Shown in pieces: positions 6,576 through 18,490 of a stretch of 64,000 bases of DNA. The notes beneath the pieces are model-generated. The model saw only the letters and a list, made by a program, of their open reading frames with translations. It had not been told where the DNA came from and searched no databases. The DNA is from Bradyrhizobium guangxiense (lineage in GTDB: Bacteria; Pseudomonadota; Alphaproteobacteria; Rhizobiales; Xanthobacteraceae). The translations under genes and the position numbers were made by a program. How positions within the stretch are numbered: the first letter of the stretch is position 1; the number at the start of each line of letters is the position of its first letter. The stretch covers positions 3,378,501 to 3,442,500 of the forward strand of contig NZ_CP022219.1 of assembly GCF_004114915.1 (NCBI RefSeq), given 5' to 3'.

Positions 6576-8486
6576 TTGTCTACGACACAAGCAACCGCTT
6601 CCGGCCACCGTCCCGATCCCCTGCCGCTGACCATGACCATGGGCGCCCTCGGGGTGGTCTATGGCGATATCGGCACCAGCCCCCTCTACGCCCTGAAGGA
6701 AGCTGCCAAGGCGGCTGCGCATGGCGGCACTCTAAGCCACGAGGCTGTCCTGGGGGTTGCCTCGCTGATCCTCTGGGCGTTGCTGCTGATCATCTCGCTG
6801 AAATATGCGCTGTTGATCCTGCGCGCCGACAATCGCGGCGAAGGCGGCATCGTCGCGCTGCTGGCGCTGCTGCACGCCCGCCACGCCCAGCCCGGCACCT
6901 GGCGCGCCCATTTGCTCGTGGTCGGCCTCATTGGCGCCGCCCTGCTCTATGGCGATGGCGCGATCACGCCGGCCATCTCCGTGCTCAGCGCCATCGAGGG
7001 CCTCAAGGTCGATGCGCCTTCGCTGGCGCCCGCTGTGGTGCCGCTGACCGTCGCCATCCTGATCGGCCTGTTCATGATGCAGAAGCAGGGCACCGGCTTC
7101 ATCGGCCGCATCTTCGGACCGGTGATGCTGGCCTGGTTCGTCGTGCTCGCCGCGCTCGGCATCCACGGCATCGTCAAGGCGCCGGCGGTGCTGGCGGCGC
7201 TGAGCCCGCTCTACGCCTTCGACTTCCTGATCCACCACGATTTCCACATCTCGTTCGGTATTCTCGGCGCGGCCTTCCTTGCGGTGACCGGCGGCGAGGC
7301 CATGTATGCGGACATGGGCCTTTTCGGCCGCCTGCCGATCCGGCTGGCCTGGTTCGCCATCTGCCTGCCCGCCCTGGTGCTGAACTATTTCGGCCAGGCC
7401 GCGCTGCTGATCACCGATCCCACGACGATCGAGAACCCGTTCTTCCAGCTTTGCCCCGACGCCCTGCACTATGTCCTCGTCGCCTTCTCGACGGTCGCGA
7501 CCGTGATCGCCTCGCAGGCGATCATCTCCGGCGTGTTCTCGCTGACCCAGCAATCGATCCAGCTCGGCTTCCTGCCGCGCATGCAGATCCGCCACACCAC
7601 CAGCGATGCGATCGGCCAGATCTACGTGCCGCTGGTGAACTGGCTGCTCGCCGCCGCAACGCTCGGGGCGGTGCTGAGCTTCGGCACGTCCGACGCGCTT
7701 GCCGGTGCGTATGGCATCGCAGTCTCGCTGCTGATGGCCATCACCACGTTGCTGGCCGCTCTCGTTGCGATCCAATGGGGCTATTCGCCCTGGCTCGTGG
7801 CCGTCGTGAACGGCGGCTTCTTTGCGATCGACCTGATCTTCTTCTCGGCCAATTCGATCAAGCTGTTCGAGGGCGGCTGGTTTCCGCTGCTGCTCGCCGG
7901 CCTTGTCGCCTTCCTGATGCTGACCTGGCGTGCCGGCGTGAAGCTGGTCGAAGCGGCACGCGCCCGGCTGCGCCAGCCCGAGGAGGACCTGATCGAGACC
8001 GCTGTCAACAAATGCCATGCGAGGCTGCCCGGAACCGCCGTATTCCTGGCCGCCGCACCGCGCGGCGTGCCGCTCGCGCTGACCCAGTTCGTCAGGCACA
8101 ACCGCGTGCTGCATGAGCGCGTGCTGATCGTCACCGTGCTAATCGAGGAATCCCCGCACATCCCGGACGAGGAACGTGCCGAGGTGCATGAAATCATTCC
8201 CGGCATCACCCGCGTGGTCCTGCATTACGGCTTCATGCAGAATCCGACGATCTACGAAGGCCTGAAGCTCACCTGCCGCCAGGGCCAGCTGCCCGGCATC
8301 GATCTCGCCGAGATCACCTATTACGTCGGCCGCGAGACCATCATCCCGCGCGAGGACGTTCCGGGCATGTGGGTCTGGCGCGAAGGCGTGTTCGCCTTCC
8401 TGCAGCGCAACGCAGAGCGTTCGGCGGCGTTCTTCGGCGTGCCGACCAAGCAGGTGGTGGAGTTCGGCACGGAGCTGGAGATCTAG
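6576..8486 (+). CDS. kup: KUP-family low-affinity potassium transporter
   Basis: A proton-coupled potassium uptake protein of the inner membrane, about 636 residues. It has the N-terminal signature GVVYGDIGTSPLYALKE, about 12 hydrophobic segments, LLYGDGAITPAISVLSA early on, and the long cytoplasmic C-terminal domain ending PTKQVVEFGTELEI. I place the start at TTG 6576 (GGGGG 6 bases upstream); an in-frame TTG at 6564 is the alternative. It interrupts the otherwise minus-strand gyrA-to-queA block together with the next gene. Confidence 0.93.
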   Translation: MSTTQATASGHRPDPLPLTMTMGALGVVYGDIGTSPLYALKEAAKAAAHGGTLSHEAVLGVASLILWALLLIISLKYALLILRADNRGEGGIVALLALLHARHAQPGTWRAHLLVVGLIGAALLYGDGAITPAISVLSAIEGLKVDAPSLAPAVVPLTVAILIGLFMMQKQGTGFIGRIFGPVMLAWFVVLAALGIHGIVKAPAVLAALSPLYAFDFLIHHDFHISFGILGAAFLAVTGGEAMYADMGLFGRLPIRLAWFAICLPALVLNYFGQAALLITDPTTIENPFFQLCPDALHYVLVAFSTVATVIASQAIISGVFSLTQQSIQLGFLPRMQIRHTTSDAIGQIYVPLVNWLLAAATLGAVLSFGTSDALAGAYGIAVSLLMAITTLLAALVAIQWGYSPWLVAVVNGGFFAIDLIFFSANSIKLFEGGWFPLLLAGLVAFLMLTWRAGVKLVEAARARLRQPEEDLIETAVNKCHARLPGTAVFLAAAPRGVPLALTQFVRHNRVLHERVLIVTVLIEESPHIPDEERAEVHEIIPGITRVVLHYGFMQNPTIYEGLKLTCRQGQLPGIDLAEITYYVGRETIIPREDVPGMWVWREGVFAFLQRNAERSAAFFGVPTKQVVEFGTELEI

Positions 8487-8517
8487 CGCTAGGGGGCTGA
8501 CCGCAGCAGGCGACGAG

Positions 8518-9467
8518 ATGTCTCTCATGTTGAAACCCAGGTTGGCGATCTCGCGCGATCAGGCCGAGGCGATCGTCCGCCGCATCACTCCGCACGCGTT
8601 GGTCCTCGGCATCACCGAACTGCATGGCGGCGAGATCGGGACCGTCCTGGAGATCACGCTGGCGGATGCGCCAGCCTGCATCCTCAAGGTCTATCCGGAA
8701 TCGCTGCAGTGGAAGATGGCCAAGGAAGTCCATGTGCTAGGGCTCTTGCGGGATCTCGGCGAAGCCATCCCGACGATCCTGCTCGCCGACGACACGCGAT
8801 CGGTGATCGAGCTGAACTATGTGCTCATGACCAAGTTGGACGGCGTCATGCTTGGCCGACGCGAGCAATGCTGTCGGAGACCGAGCTGTTTGCAATCTAT
8901 GCCGCGATGGGCGCGGCGCTCCGTGAGATCAACGACATTACCCTCGACAGTTTTGGTTATATCGGCCCCAACGGGGTGTGGACGGCATATCCGAGCAATC
9001 AGGCCTACATGTCCGCGCAGCTCGAGAGGAAGCTGAAGGAGTTTTGCGCGCGGGGCGGCGATCCCGCGCTTGCCGCGCGGCTCCGGGACAGCGTTTTGGC
9101 GCGCCAGCATCTGTTGGACGCAGTGGATGTCCCTCGCCTGTGCCATTACGACTTCCACGCCGGAAATATCTTGGTGACCTCGCAGGGCGAACCGCGCCTG
9201 TCGGGCATCGTCGATTTCGAGAATGCGACGTCCGGCGATCCGCTGATGGATATCGCGAAGGCGCTTTACTACTTCACGCCGAAGGATGCGCCGAAGCGAG
9301 AAGGACTGCTCGCGGGCTATGGCAAGATCGAACGTCCCCACTGGCAGGAGACGCTCGGTCTCTACCGCATGTATTGCACGCTGGAGCTATGGTGCTGGAT
9401 GGCACAGATCGGCAAGCACGAGGCGCTTGCCGATCTCACGGCGGAGCTTTCGCAGGCCACATCGTAG
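8518..9467 (+). pseudogene. aminoglycoside phosphotransferase-like gene, frameshifted
   Basis: Two overlapping frames give one protein kinase-like phosphotransferase. The first (from ATG 8518 to about 8860) carries the N-lobe, with ACILKVYPESLQWKMAKEVHVL and the hinge YVLMTKLDGVML. The second (from about 8866 to the stop at 9465) continues with LFAIYAAMGAALREIN, the catalytic LCHYDFHAGNIL (HxDxxxxN) and GIVDFENATSGDP. The reading frame changes within about 8850-8868, a one-base indel in or near CTTGGCCGACGCGAGC. All motifs are intact on either side, so this is either a recent mutation or a sequencing error. The stop lies inside a dispersed repeat (9464-9498). Confidence 0.75.
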
Positions 9468-9498
9468 CCCGGAGGGAGCGAAGCGCAATCCGGGTTAC
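9464..9498. repeat. GTAGCCCGGA...TCCGGGTTAC palindromic repeat
   Basis: A 35-bp imperfect palindrome, GTAGCCCGGA then GGAGCGAAGCG and ATCCGGGTTAC, supplies the stop codon of the upstream gene. The same family occurs in inverse orientation at 49606-49640. It sits between convergent genes. Confidence 0.7.
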
Positions 9499-9510
9499 CG
9501 GGAGGACCCG

Positions 9511-12243
9511 CTATTCCCCGTTCGCTCCGTTGCCGCTCTCCGCCTCTTCGGTGATGTGCTCGACCGAGACGACATGCTCGTCCTCGGCGGTGTCGAACAC
9601 GATCACGCCCTGCGTCGAGCGGCCGGCGATGCGGATGCCTTCGACCGGGCAGCGGATCAGCTGGCCCTTGTCGGTGACCAGCATGATCTGATCGGCCTCT
9701 TCCACCGGGAAGGACGCCACCAGGTTGCCGTTGCGGTTGTTGACGCTCATCGCGACGATGCCTTTGCCGCCGCGGCCGGTGGTGCGGTACTCGTAGGACG
9801 AGGTCCGCTTGCCATAGCCGTTGACGGAGACCGTCAGCACGACCTGCTCGGCCGCCGACATCTCGACATAGCGCTCCTGCGCGAGCTGGAAGCTGCCGGA
9901 GGTCTCCTCGGCCTCGGCATCCCCTGGCGTCTCTTCCGCGGCGGATTCGCCAGCCACCGCGCGCCGCATCTTCAGGTACGCCGAGCGCTCGTCCGAGGTC
10001 GTCTCGACATGGCGCAGGATCGCCAGCGAAATCACCTTGTCGCCTTCGCCGAGCGCGATGCCGCGCACGCCCATCGAGGTGCGCCCGGTGAACACGCGCA
10101 CATCGGGCACCGGGAAGCGGATGCATTGGCCGCCGGCCGCGGTCAGCAGCACGTCGTCGCGCTCGGTGCAGATTTGCACGTCGACGATCGACTCGCCGTC
10201 GTCGAGCTTCATGGCGATGATGCCGGAGCGGCGGACATCGACGAAGTCGGACAGCTTGTTGCGGCGGACGTTGCCGCCGGTGGTGGCGAACATCACGTCG
10301 AGCTCGCCCCAGGTGGATTCGTCCTCCGGCAGCGGCATGATGGTGGTGATGCGCTCACCCTGCTCCAGCGGCAGGATGTTGATCAGCGCCTTGCCGCGCG
10401 CGTTCGGCGCAGCCATCGGCAGACGCCAGACCTTCTCCTTGTAGACCTGGCCGCGCGAGGAGAAGAACAGCACCGGCGTGTGCGTCGAAGCCACGAACAA
10501 ACGGCTGACGAAATCCTCGTCGCGGGTTTGCATGCCGGAGCGGCCCTTGCCGCCGCGGCGCTGCGCCCGGTAGGCCGACAGCGGCACGCGCTTGACGTAG
10601 CCGGCGTGCGAGACGGTGACGACCATGTCCTCGCGCTGGATCAGGTCCTCGTCCTCGACCTCACCCTCCTGCTCCATGATCACGGTGCGGCGGGGCGTCG
10701 CGAACTCCGCCTTCACCTCGGCAAGCTCGGTCTTGATGATGTCGAGGATGCGGGCGCGCGAGCGCAGGATCGCGAGATACTCCCCGATCTCGCCGGCGAG
10801 CTTTGCGAGCTCTTCGCCGATCTCGTCGCGGCCGAGTGCGGTGAGGCGTGCGAGGCGCAGTTCCAGGATCGCCCTCGCCTGCTCCAGCGACAGGCGGATG
10901 GTGCCGTCCTCGTTGATGCGGTGGCGGGGATCGTCGATCAGCGTGATGATGTCCTCGACGTCGCGCGCGGGCCAGTCACGCGTCATCAGGGTTTCGCGCG
11001 CGGCGGCCGGCGTCGGCGAATGCCGGATCACGCGGATGATCTCGTCGATATTGGCGACCGCGATGGCGAGGCCGACCTGCTCATGCGCGCGCTCGCGCGC
11101 CTTGCGCAGCTTGTATTTGGTCCGACGGGTGACGACCTGCTCGCGGAAGCCGACGAAGATCGTCAGCATGTCCTTCAGGTTCATCGTCTGCGGACGGCCG
11201 CTATCGAGCGCGACGGCGTTGACGCCGAAAGAGGTCTGCAGCGGCGTGAACTTGTAGAGCTGGTTCAGCACCACGTCGGGCACGGCGTCGCGCTTGAGCT
11301 CGACGACGACGCGGTAGCCGTCGCGGTCGGATTCGTCGCGCAGATCGGAGATGCCCTCGATCTTCTTTTCCTTGTAGAGCTCGGCGATGCGCTCGACCAT
11401 CGTCGCCTTGTTCACCTGATACGGGATCTCGGTGATGACGATCGCCTCGCGCTCCTTGCGGATCGTCTCGAACGTGACCTTGCCGCGCATGACAATGGAG
11501 CCGCGGCCGAGATGATAGGCGCTGCGGATGCCCTGGCGTCCGAGGATGATGCCGCCGGTCGGGAAATCCGGGCCCGGGATGATGCTGTTGAGCTCGTCGA
11601 TCGTCAGCGATGGATTGTCGATCAGCGCCACGCAGGCGTCGATCACCTCGCCGAGATTGTGCGGCGGGATGTTGGTGGCCATGCCGACGGCGATGCCGCC
11701 GGCGCCGTTCACCAGCAGGTTCGGGAACCGCGCCGGCAGAACCACGGGCTCCCGCTCGGAGCCGTCGTAATTGTCCTGGAAATCGACCGTGTCGTCGTCG
11801 ATGTCCTCGAGCAGCTTCAGCGCGATCTTGGTGAGGCGGGACTCGGTGTAGCGCATCGCCGCCGCCGGATCGCCGTCGACCGAGCCGAAATTGCCCTGTC
11901 CGTCGATCAGGGGCGCGCGCATCGAGAAGTCCTGCGCCATGCGCACCAAGGCGTCGTAGATCGCCTGGTCGCCATGGGGGTGGTACTTACCCATGACCTC
12001 ACCGACGGCACCGGCGGACTTCTTGTGCTTCTTGTCCGGGGTGTCGCCGCGATTGTTCATCGCGAACAGGATGCGGCGGTGCACCGGCTTCAACCCGTCG
12101 CGCGCATCGGGCAGCGCACGCGACACGATCACGCTCATGGCGTAGTCGAGATAGGACTTCTTCATCTCCTCGTAGATGGAGACGGGGCGAATGTCCGAGG
12201 GTTGCGCCGGCTGGTCGCCGGGCTTGTTGTCGTCGTCAGCCAA
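9511..12243 (-). CDS. gyrA: DNA gyrase subunit A
   Basis: The breakage-reunion subunit of gyrase, 910 residues. The winged-helix region has [36 protein letters not shown] and the catalytic tyrosine in [10 protein letters not shown] (Tyr132). The C-terminal beta-pinwheel contains the GyrA box QRRGGKG, and a later [20 protein letters not shown] repeat. An acidic insert ([13 protein letters not shown]) lies between blades. The quinolone-binding position corresponding to E. coli Ser83 is Gln93 here, while the Asp87 equivalent (Asp97) is kept. In related genomes gyrA adjoins coaD; here kup and the phosphotransferase intervene. Confidence 0.97.
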   Translation of the reverse strand: MADDDNKPGDQPAQPSDIRPVSIYEEMKKSYLDYAMSVIVSRALPDARDGLKPVHRRILFAMNNRGDTPDKKHKKSAGAVGEVMGKYHPHGDQAIYDALVRMAQDFSMRAPLIDGQGNFGSVDGDPAAAMRYTESRLTKIALKLLEDIDDDTVDFQDNYDGSEREPVVLPARFPNLLVNGAGGIAVGMATNIPPHNLGEVIDACVALIDNPSLTIDELNSIIPGPDFPTGGIILGRQGIRSAYHLGRGSIVMRGKVTFETIRKEREAIVITEIPYQVNKATMVERIAELYKEKKIEGISDLRDESDRDGYRVVVELKRDAVPDVVLNQLYKFTPLQTSFGVNAVALDSGRPQTMNLKDMLTIFVGFREQVVTRRTKYKLRKARERAHEQVGLAIAVANIDEIIRVIRHSPTPAAARETLMTRDWPARDVEDIITLIDDPRHRINEDGTIRLSLEQARAILELRLARLTALGRDEIGEELAKLAGEIGEYLAILRSRARILDIIKTELAEVKAEFATPRRTVIMEQEGEVEDEDLIQREDMVVTVSHAGYVKRVPLSAYRAQRRGGKGRSGMQTRDEDFVSRLFVASTHTPVLFFSSRGQVYKEKVWRLPMAAPNARGKALINILPLEQGERITTIMPLPEDESTWGELDVMFATTGGNVRRNKLSDFVDVRRSGIIAMKLDDGESIVDVQICTERDDVLLTAAGGQCIRFPVPDVRVFTGRTSMGVRGIALGEGDKVISLAILRHVETTSDERSAYLKMRRAVAGESAAEETPGDAEAEETSGSFQLAQERYVEMSAAEQVVLTVSVNGYGKRTSSYEYRTTGRGGKGIVAMSVNNRNGNLVASFPVEEADQIMLVTDKGQLIRCPVEGIRIAGRSTQGVIVFDTAEDEHVVSVEHITEEAESGNGANGE

Positions 12244-12599
12244 GGGGGAATCCGGTGAGTTTTTGTCTGGGAATCATATAGCGCATCGGAGGTCGGATAA
12301 CCCCCCTTGCAGCCCGCCGTAAAGCGCTTTTTCCGCTTATTTTTCCAACTACTTACGGCCTCGGAGCCGGTGCCTGGAACGGCCCGGGAAACAGCCCCTG
12401 CGGAACGTCAATTACGCGTCCAGCGACCGCGCCGCAAACCCACCCCGGCCGGCCAACCGGCCCGGCCTAAGCCGACCTCATCCCAAACGTGAAGCGGGCC
12501 CGGAATCCCGAGCCCGCCCCGTCGATTAGTAAGATCTGCTGACACAAAATGAGAGCTCTGGCCAAACCTGCCGCCGCTCCCGCGTTGTGCTCCACCCGC
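12244..12599. other. gyrA-ssb intergenic region
   Basis: This 356-base gap contains the gyrA promoter and ribosome-binding region (the reverse strand near 12244-12290) and, at its right end, a hairpin downstream of ssb. A 61-codon plus-strand frame at 12307-12492 is proline/arginine-rich with no ribosome-binding site and is not called. Nothing else is recognised. Confidence 0.5.
12494..12517 (-). terminator. probable ssb terminator
   Basis: GCGGGC and GCCCGC (12494-12499 and 12512-12517) form a hairpin with an inner CGG/CCG pairing. Read on the minus strand it is about 80 bases after the ssb stop and is followed by a weak T-rich stretch. Confidence 0.45.
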
Positions 12600-13097
12600 T
12601 CAGAACGGGATGTCGTCGTCCATGTCGCTGTTGCGGCCACCGCCGCCGGCGGCCACGGGGCGGCGCGGCGCGCTGCTGATGGGACCTGAGGAGCCGAAAT
12701 CGCCACCCGGCTCGTCGCCGAAGCTGCCACCGCCTCCGCCGCCGCCGCGGCCGTCGAGCATCGTCAGGGTCGAGTTGAAGCCCTGGAGTACGACCTCGGT
12801 CGAATACTTCTCGACGCCGCTCTGGTCGGTCCATTTGCGGGTCTGGAGCGCGCCCTCGATGTAAACCTTTGCGCCCTTCTTCAAATACTGCTCGGCGACC
12901 TTGCAGAGCCCCTCATTGAAGATCACGACGCGATGCCACTCGGTCTTCTCCTTGCGCTCGCCGGTATTCTTGTCGCGCCAGGTCTCCGAGGTGGCGATGC
13001 TCAAATTCGCAATCGGCCGCCCGTCCTGGGTGCGGCGGATTTCAGGATCCTTGCCCAGATTTCCAACCAGAATGACCTTGTTGACGCTTCCCGCCAT
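12600..13097 (-). CDS. ssb: single-stranded DNA-binding protein
   Basis: This 165-residue SSB has the N-terminal OB fold ([16 protein letters not shown], then [31 protein letters not shown]), a Gly-rich linker with seven consecutive glycines, and the acidic partner-binding tip DMDDDIPF. It coats ssDNA and recruits replication and repair proteins. A perfect LexA box lies 156 bases upstream (13253-13267), so SOS induction is likely. Confidence 0.97.
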   Translation of the reverse strand: MAGSVNKVILVGNLGKDPEIRRTQDGRPIANLSIATSETWRDKNTGERKEKTEWHRVVIFNEGLCKVAEQYLKKGAKVYIEGALQTRKWTDQSGVEKYSTEVVLQGFNSTLTMLDGRGGGGGGGSFGDEPGGDFGSSGPISSAPRRPVAAGGGGRNSDMDDDIPF

Positions 13098-13543
13098 CGC
13101 CGCTCTCCACTCCGAATGCCACTGAATCTGAAAGGCCGAGCGCGCTGCCCGCGCTCCTCTGCCCCCTGCTGAGGCGACCTATACGCTTGCCGGGACCGCT
13201 CAGCCCGCCACCGCCAAAGGTTATCCCCACATATAGCATCGACGTCGGATCTGTTCCAGATTTGTTCCCACGAGCTTCAGCACAAAATGCGGAGACGGGA
13301 ATGGCTTAAAATTGCGTCGCGATGGCCGTGGGAATGGAACCAAACCGGGTTCCCGTGAACCACAAAAACCACTTAACATTCATTAAGTTAAGAGCGGTCG
13401 GATTGGCCCGGACTGTTGCGCATCGGGCACGGACTCGGCCACCGCGCCGGGCTATCGTTGCCTCGATTTGATGCAAATGGGCCTTGCGCCTGAATAGTCC
13501 GCCTCGGGGAACTCGATAGGCGGATACGACTGGGGAGATTGCA
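13098..13543. other. ssb / outer-membrane protein divergent intergenic region
   Basis: This 446-base gap holds the ssb 5' region with the LexA box (13253-13267), and a relatively AT-rich stretch ahead of the plus-strand beta-barrel gene. That stretch includes inverted repeats GGTTC-CCGT-GAACC (about 13348-13361) and CTTAAC-N9-GTTAAG (13372-13392), candidate operator sites for the porin-like gene. No gene is seen. Confidence 0.5.
13253..13267. promoter_or_regulatory. LexA (SOS) box for ssb
   Basis: GTTC-CAGATTT-GTTC is a perfect match to the alphaproteobacterial LexA operator GTTC-N7-GTTC. After another 7 bases a third near-match half-site, CTTC (13275-13278), follows with the same phasing. 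Confidence 0.75.
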
Positions 13544-14293
13544 ATGAAGAAAATTCTGTTCGGCCTCGCTGGCGCAGCTGCGCTGACCATCTCGGCTCCG
13601 GCCGGTGCTGCCGATCTCGCAGCCCGTCCCTATACCAAGGCGCCGGTCGCGCCCCCCGCTCCGATCTACACCTGGACCGGCTTCTACGTCGGTGTGCAGG
13701 GCGGCGGCGGCTGGGGTCGCAGCAACGAGACCTTCTTCGGCGCTCCGAATACGGCGATCTTCGCTGGATCCCAGAACTATGACATCACCGGCGGCTTCGT
13801 CGGCGGCGTGTTCGGCTACAACTGGCAGTCGGGTCCGGTCGTGTTCGGCCTCGAAGGCGATTATCACTGGGCTGACATCAGCGGCCGTTCGGCCGAGATC
13901 AATGCCGGCGTTGGCGACACCTACTTCACGAAGATTCGCGGCTTCGGCGACATCAAGGGCCGCCTCGGCTATTCGACCGGTCCGGCGCTCTTGTTCGTCA
14001 GCGGCGGTGCCGCGGTCGGCGACATCCAGCATCGCTATGACGGCGTCCCCGGAAACGTCTTCGTCCGGAACGACTGGCGTTGGGGTTGGACCGTCGGCGC
14101 CGGCGCGGAATACATGTTCGCGCCGAACTGGTCCGCCAAGGTCGAGTACAACTATATCGACTTCGGCAAGAGCACGATTCAGTACAGCGCCGTCCCGACC
14201 AACCGCTCAGAGTGGAAAGACACCGTCCACACCGTCAAGGCGGGCATAAACTATCACTTCAACTGGGGCCTGCCGGGCGCCACGCGATACTGA
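13544..14293 (+). CDS. Omp31/Omp25-type outer-membrane beta-barrel protein (first of a tandem pair)
   Basis: This is a 249-residue protein with a signal peptide (MKKILFGLAGAAALTISAPAGA, cleaved before ADLAARP). After the YTWTGFYVGVQGGGGWG opening strand come alternating Gly/aromatic strands such as GGFVGGVFGYNWQSG, and a last strand TVKAGINYHF, the signature of small rhizobial porin-like barrels. It shares ADLAARPYTKAPVAP and overall plan with the next gene (14522-15211), so the two are tandem duplicates. A strong terminator follows at 14319. The pair is inserted between the SOS genes ssb and uvrA. Confidence 0.9.
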   Translation: MKKILFGLAGAAALTISAPAGAADLAARPYTKAPVAPPAPIYTWTGFYVGVQGGGGWGRSNETFFGAPNTAIFAGSQNYDITGGFVGGVFGYNWQSGPVVFGLEGDYHWADISGRSAEINAGVGDTYFTKIRGFGDIKGRLGYSTGPALLFVSGGAAVGDIQHRYDGVPGNVFVRNDWRWGWTVGAGAEYMFAPNWSAKVEYNYIDFGKSTIQYSAVPTNRSEWKDTVHTVKAGINYHFNWGLPGATRY

Positions 14294-14318
14294 TATCCGT
14301 CTGATATCATCGAGACTG

Positions 14319-14343
14319 AAGGCCGGCCCCGCGCCGGCCTTTG
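14319..14343 (+). terminator. terminator of the first beta-barrel gene
   Basis: AAGGCCGG (14319-14326) pairs with CCGGCCTT (14334-14341) across a 7-base loop, followed by a short T stretch, 26 bases after the stop codon. Confidence 0.7.
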
Positions 14344-14521
14344 TCGTTGGTGGCTCGCCGGATGGGTGAGTCACGCTCACGTTTTAGGCGACCGTGTGGC
14401 TTTTGAGAGACACAACTTGCAGCTTTGGTGGTGTAAGCACGGCACCAGTTGGGCCGATGAGTCCGCTCCCTTCCGGTCACGGAAGGCAACAACAGAAACT
14501 GGGACTGGGATTAAGTTGAAA

Positions 14522-15211
14522 ATGAAGAAGGTTTTGTTGGCTTCGGCCTGTTTGTTTGCTCTGGCAGCCCCCGCTTCGGCTGCTGATCTCGCGGCTCGCC
14601 CCTACACCAAGGCGCCCGTCGCTCCGGTTGCGGCCGTCTACAACTGGACCGGTTTCTATCTCGGTATCGTCGGTGGCGGCGCTTGGGAAGACGCTTCCGG
14701 CGACCCGAAGATGAAGGGTGGCTTCGTCGGCGGCACCGCCGGCTACAACTGGCAGACCGGCAACGTCGTGTTCGGCGTCGAGGCCGATGGCGCCTGGGCT
14801 GACGTCAGCGCTTCGGCCGCTGGTACGGTTTTCGTCCCCGGCATCGGTGGCATCCCCGCTTCGGTGAGTTCCAAGACCGACGCGATGGGCACCGTGCGCG
14901 GCCGCATCGGCTGGGCCGTCAACAACGTGCTGTTCTACGGCACCGGTGGTTACGCCTGGATCGACAACAAGATCACCGCCACGCTGGGTGGCCTCTCGGT
15001 CTCCGACAGCAAGTTCCACTCCGGCTGGACTGTCGGTGCGGGCGTCGAGGCGTTCTTCGCGCCGAACTGGTCGGTCAAGGGCGAGTATCTCTATCGCAGC
15101 CTCGGCGGCGAGACCTACTTCGGTGCCGTTCCCACCGGCACGCTCAACCTCCACACCGTGCAGGTCGGCGTGAACTATCACTTCGGTGGCCCGATCGTCG
15201 CCAAGTACTAA
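14522..15211 (+). CDS. Omp31/Omp25-type outer-membrane beta-barrel protein (second of the pair)
   Basis: This is a 229-residue paralogue of the previous gene. The start is the ATG that opens the signal peptide MKKVLLASACLFALAAPASA; the frame runs upstream to 14366 but that part lacks signal or barrel features. The mature part starts ADLAARPYTKAPVAP and has NWTGFYLGIVGGGAW, GGFVGGTAGYNWQTG and a C-terminal TVQVGVNYHFGG strand. The 228-base gap after the first terminator implies its own promoter. It is 30 bases before a strong 10-bp-stem terminator, so transcription need not reach uvrA. Confidence 0.9.
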   Translation: MKKVLLASACLFALAAPASAADLAARPYTKAPVAPVAAVYNWTGFYLGIVGGGAWEDASGDPKMKGGFVGGTAGYNWQTGNVVFGVEADGAWADVSASAAGTVFVPGIGGIPASVSSKTDAMGTVRGRIGWAVNNVLFYGTGGYAWIDNKITATLGGLSVSDSKFHSGWTVGAGVEAFFAPNWSVKGEYLYRSLGGETYFGAVPTGTLNLHTVQVGVNYHFGGPIVAKY

Positions 15212-15239
15212 GCTCTAGTCCAACGCTATCCGCGTTACG

Positions 15240-15273
15240 AAAGGCCGGCCTCGCGCCGGCCTTTCTGTTTTTT
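15240..15273 (+). terminator. terminator of the second beta-barrel gene
   Basis: AAAGGCCGGC (15240-15249) pairs perfectly with GCCGGCCTTT (15255-15264), a 10-bp stem with a 5-base loop, followed by six Ts (15268-15273). Confidence 0.85.
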
Positions 15274-15374
15274 CGGCACGCTCCAGAGCAGCTCCGCGTC
15301 CTCCTGCTGCCATGTGCCGCCAGCGCGCCAACATTCGGTTGACGATTCGCAACTCCCTCTGGAAATCCGCTTCC

Positions 15375-15389
15375 GTTCTTCCTACGTTC
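15375..15389. promoter_or_regulatory. LexA (SOS) box for uvrA
   Basis: GTTC-TTCCTAC-GTTC matches the alphaproteobacterial LexA operator exactly and lies 100 bases before the uvrA ATG, downstream of the preceding terminator. Confidence 0.75.
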
Positions 15390-15488
15390 GCTGCCATACC
15401 CATCGGCGCCGACCCCGGTTCCGGGCGCAGCGCGCCTCTTTTTCCAGGCGCGGTCGCGCACCCATGGGCTTCCTTGAGGGCAACTCGG

Positions 15489-18467
<2,979 letters not shown>

Positions 18468-18490
18468 CTTCCACAACACTAGGTCAAGGC

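Noticed and set aside
9286..12258. A 990-codon plus-strand frame opposite gyrA
   Set aside because: It is a complementary-strand artefact of GC-rich codon bias. The translation is His/Asp/Arg/Ala-rich without domains, while gyrA on the other strand is unmistakable.
12307..12492. A 61-codon frame between gyrA and ssb
   Set aside because: No ribosome-binding site, no hydrophobic or conserved motif, Pro/Arg-rich composition.
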